From Streptomyces sp. NBC_01446 (GTDB lineage Bacteria > Actinomycetota > Actinomycetes > Streptomycetales > Streptomycetaceae), in NCBI RefSeq assembly GCF_026340095.1, contig NZ_JAPEPO010000001.1, positions 5,480,001-5,544,000 of the forward strand: a DNA stretch of 64,000 nt. The letters run 5' to 3'. Shown here piece by piece: positions 63,690 through 64,000 of the stretch. Both the position numbers and the translations under genes were made by a program. The notes below the pieces were generated by a model. The model worked only from the letters and a program-made list of their open reading frames with translations. It was not told where the DNA came from and made no database searches. Position 1 is the first letter of the stretch. Each line of letters begins with the position of its first letter.

Positions 63690-64000
63690 GCACCGTCCGT
63701 GGCCGCGCGGTCCGTCGCCGACCAGCTGAGCTTCACCACCAGATGGCCCTCCGCCGTGCCCTTGGCGATCACCGCGCCCGCCTCGGCGGACCTCTTCACA
63801 CCGAACTCGATCTCCACACCGTCCGGCTTGAGCGGCCGCTCGCGAAAGACCCGCAGCGCCGACTCGGCCGCCGAGCGGGCCCCGTCGAGCGCGGACTCGA
63901 ACGTGCCGACCGCCTGTGCCGTGGGAAGGCCTCCGCGCGCGACGAGCCGTACCCAGGATCCCGTCTCGTCGGACGCCTCGAAGACGACGGGCGCGCCGCC
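63686..64000 (-). CDS. CU044_2847-family / trypsin-co-occurring domain 1 protein (5' end outside window)
   Basis: At least 104 C-terminal residues. The segment GARSAAESALRVFRERPLKP, then PDGVEIEFGVKRSAEAGAVI and EGHLVVKLSW is the hallmark of the trypco1 domain that accompanies trypsin-like peptidases in predicted actinomycete conflict systems. The stop overlaps the protease start in GTGA, so the pair was translationally coupled. The start and any upstream partners lie beyond the window edge. With the protease truncated, this protein may be an orphan. Confidence 0.75.
   Translation of the reverse strand, partial: GGAPVVFEASDETGSWVRLVARGGLPTAQAVGTFESALDGARSAAESALRVFRERPLKPDGVEIEFGVKRSAEAGAVIAKGTAEGHLVVKLSWSATDRAATDGA

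Overview
The window is a piece of a Streptomyces chromosome, or that of a very close relative. The evidence is very high GC with strong G/C third-position bias, a Streptomyces-type 23S-5S rRNA end, frequent GTG starts, 4-nt GTGA/ATGA overlaps, twin-arginine signals, and actinomycete gene pairs such as dnaG next to an HrdA-type sigma factor and an Mbl-type actin homologue. From memory only, the order nirBD / SoxR-type flavin reductase / nasA / dgt / dnaG / hrdA resembles the SCO2450-SCO2490 segment of S. coelicolor; no database was consulted.

Layout. 1-2373: the 3' two thirds of a 23S rRNA gene, 5S rRNA and a perfect terminator. 2469-9587: an aldo/keto reductase-TetR operon behind a strong inverted repeat, two DHA2-type exporters around an XRE/MmyB-like regulator, and dusB. 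9647-14436: two overlapping carbohydrate-active enzymes (debranching-type and GH63/MGH1-like) divergent from a ROK regulator. 14831-25044: pyruvate phosphate dikinase, a Tat-exported GH20 hexosaminidase with a DasR-like site at its start, an SDR, and a CUT1 sugar ABC transporter. 25136-36686: nitrogen assimilation (nirD, nirB, a NirB-like flavoprotein, and nasA 5 kb away) with GlnR-like boxes at both promoters. Interspersed are a class F sortase with a likely surface partner, a flavin reductase behind a SoxR-like box, an M4 protease, cutA and a DoxX protein. 37092-51043: YdcF, sirohydrochlorin chelatase, dgt, a ferredoxin reductase, dnaG, hrdA, a heterodimeric ABC exporter, an FGGY kinase and a YtxH protein.

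51180-51589 holds two tRNA-Asn genes and one CAU tRNA. The 3' end of the CAU tRNA recurs 4.3 kb downstream with one mismatch, so 51592-55905 looks like a decayed tRNA-targeted integrated element. It contains a broken tyrosine recombinase, a chaplin 3' fragment, a secreted Gly/Tyr-tailed protein, a broken gene of unknown function and a dead IS5-family transposase. A second copy of the secreted-protein gene (about 1.1 kb duplicated) lies just outside the element. From there to about 60430 the DNA is gene-poor and full of fragments, but it includes an apparently intact two-gene unit: a 44-aa ORF followed by a likely SLATT-type 2TM protein, closed by a strong terminator.

60428-64000 returns to core-like genes (an mbl-like gene, an MFS exporter) and ends in a degraded trypsin-like protease overlapping a CU044_2847/trypsin-co-occurring-domain gene cut by the window edge.

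Functional links. NasA, NirB/NirD and sirohydrochlorin chelatase (siroheme supply) fit one nitrate-to-ammonium pathway under nitrogen control. PPDK, the debranching-type enzymes, the hexosaminidase and the ABC importer are carbon-handling modules under local (ROK) or global (DasR-like) control. The candidates least explained by known annotation are the SLATT pair, the duplicated secreted protein with the severed chaplin, and the protease/trypco1 remnant.
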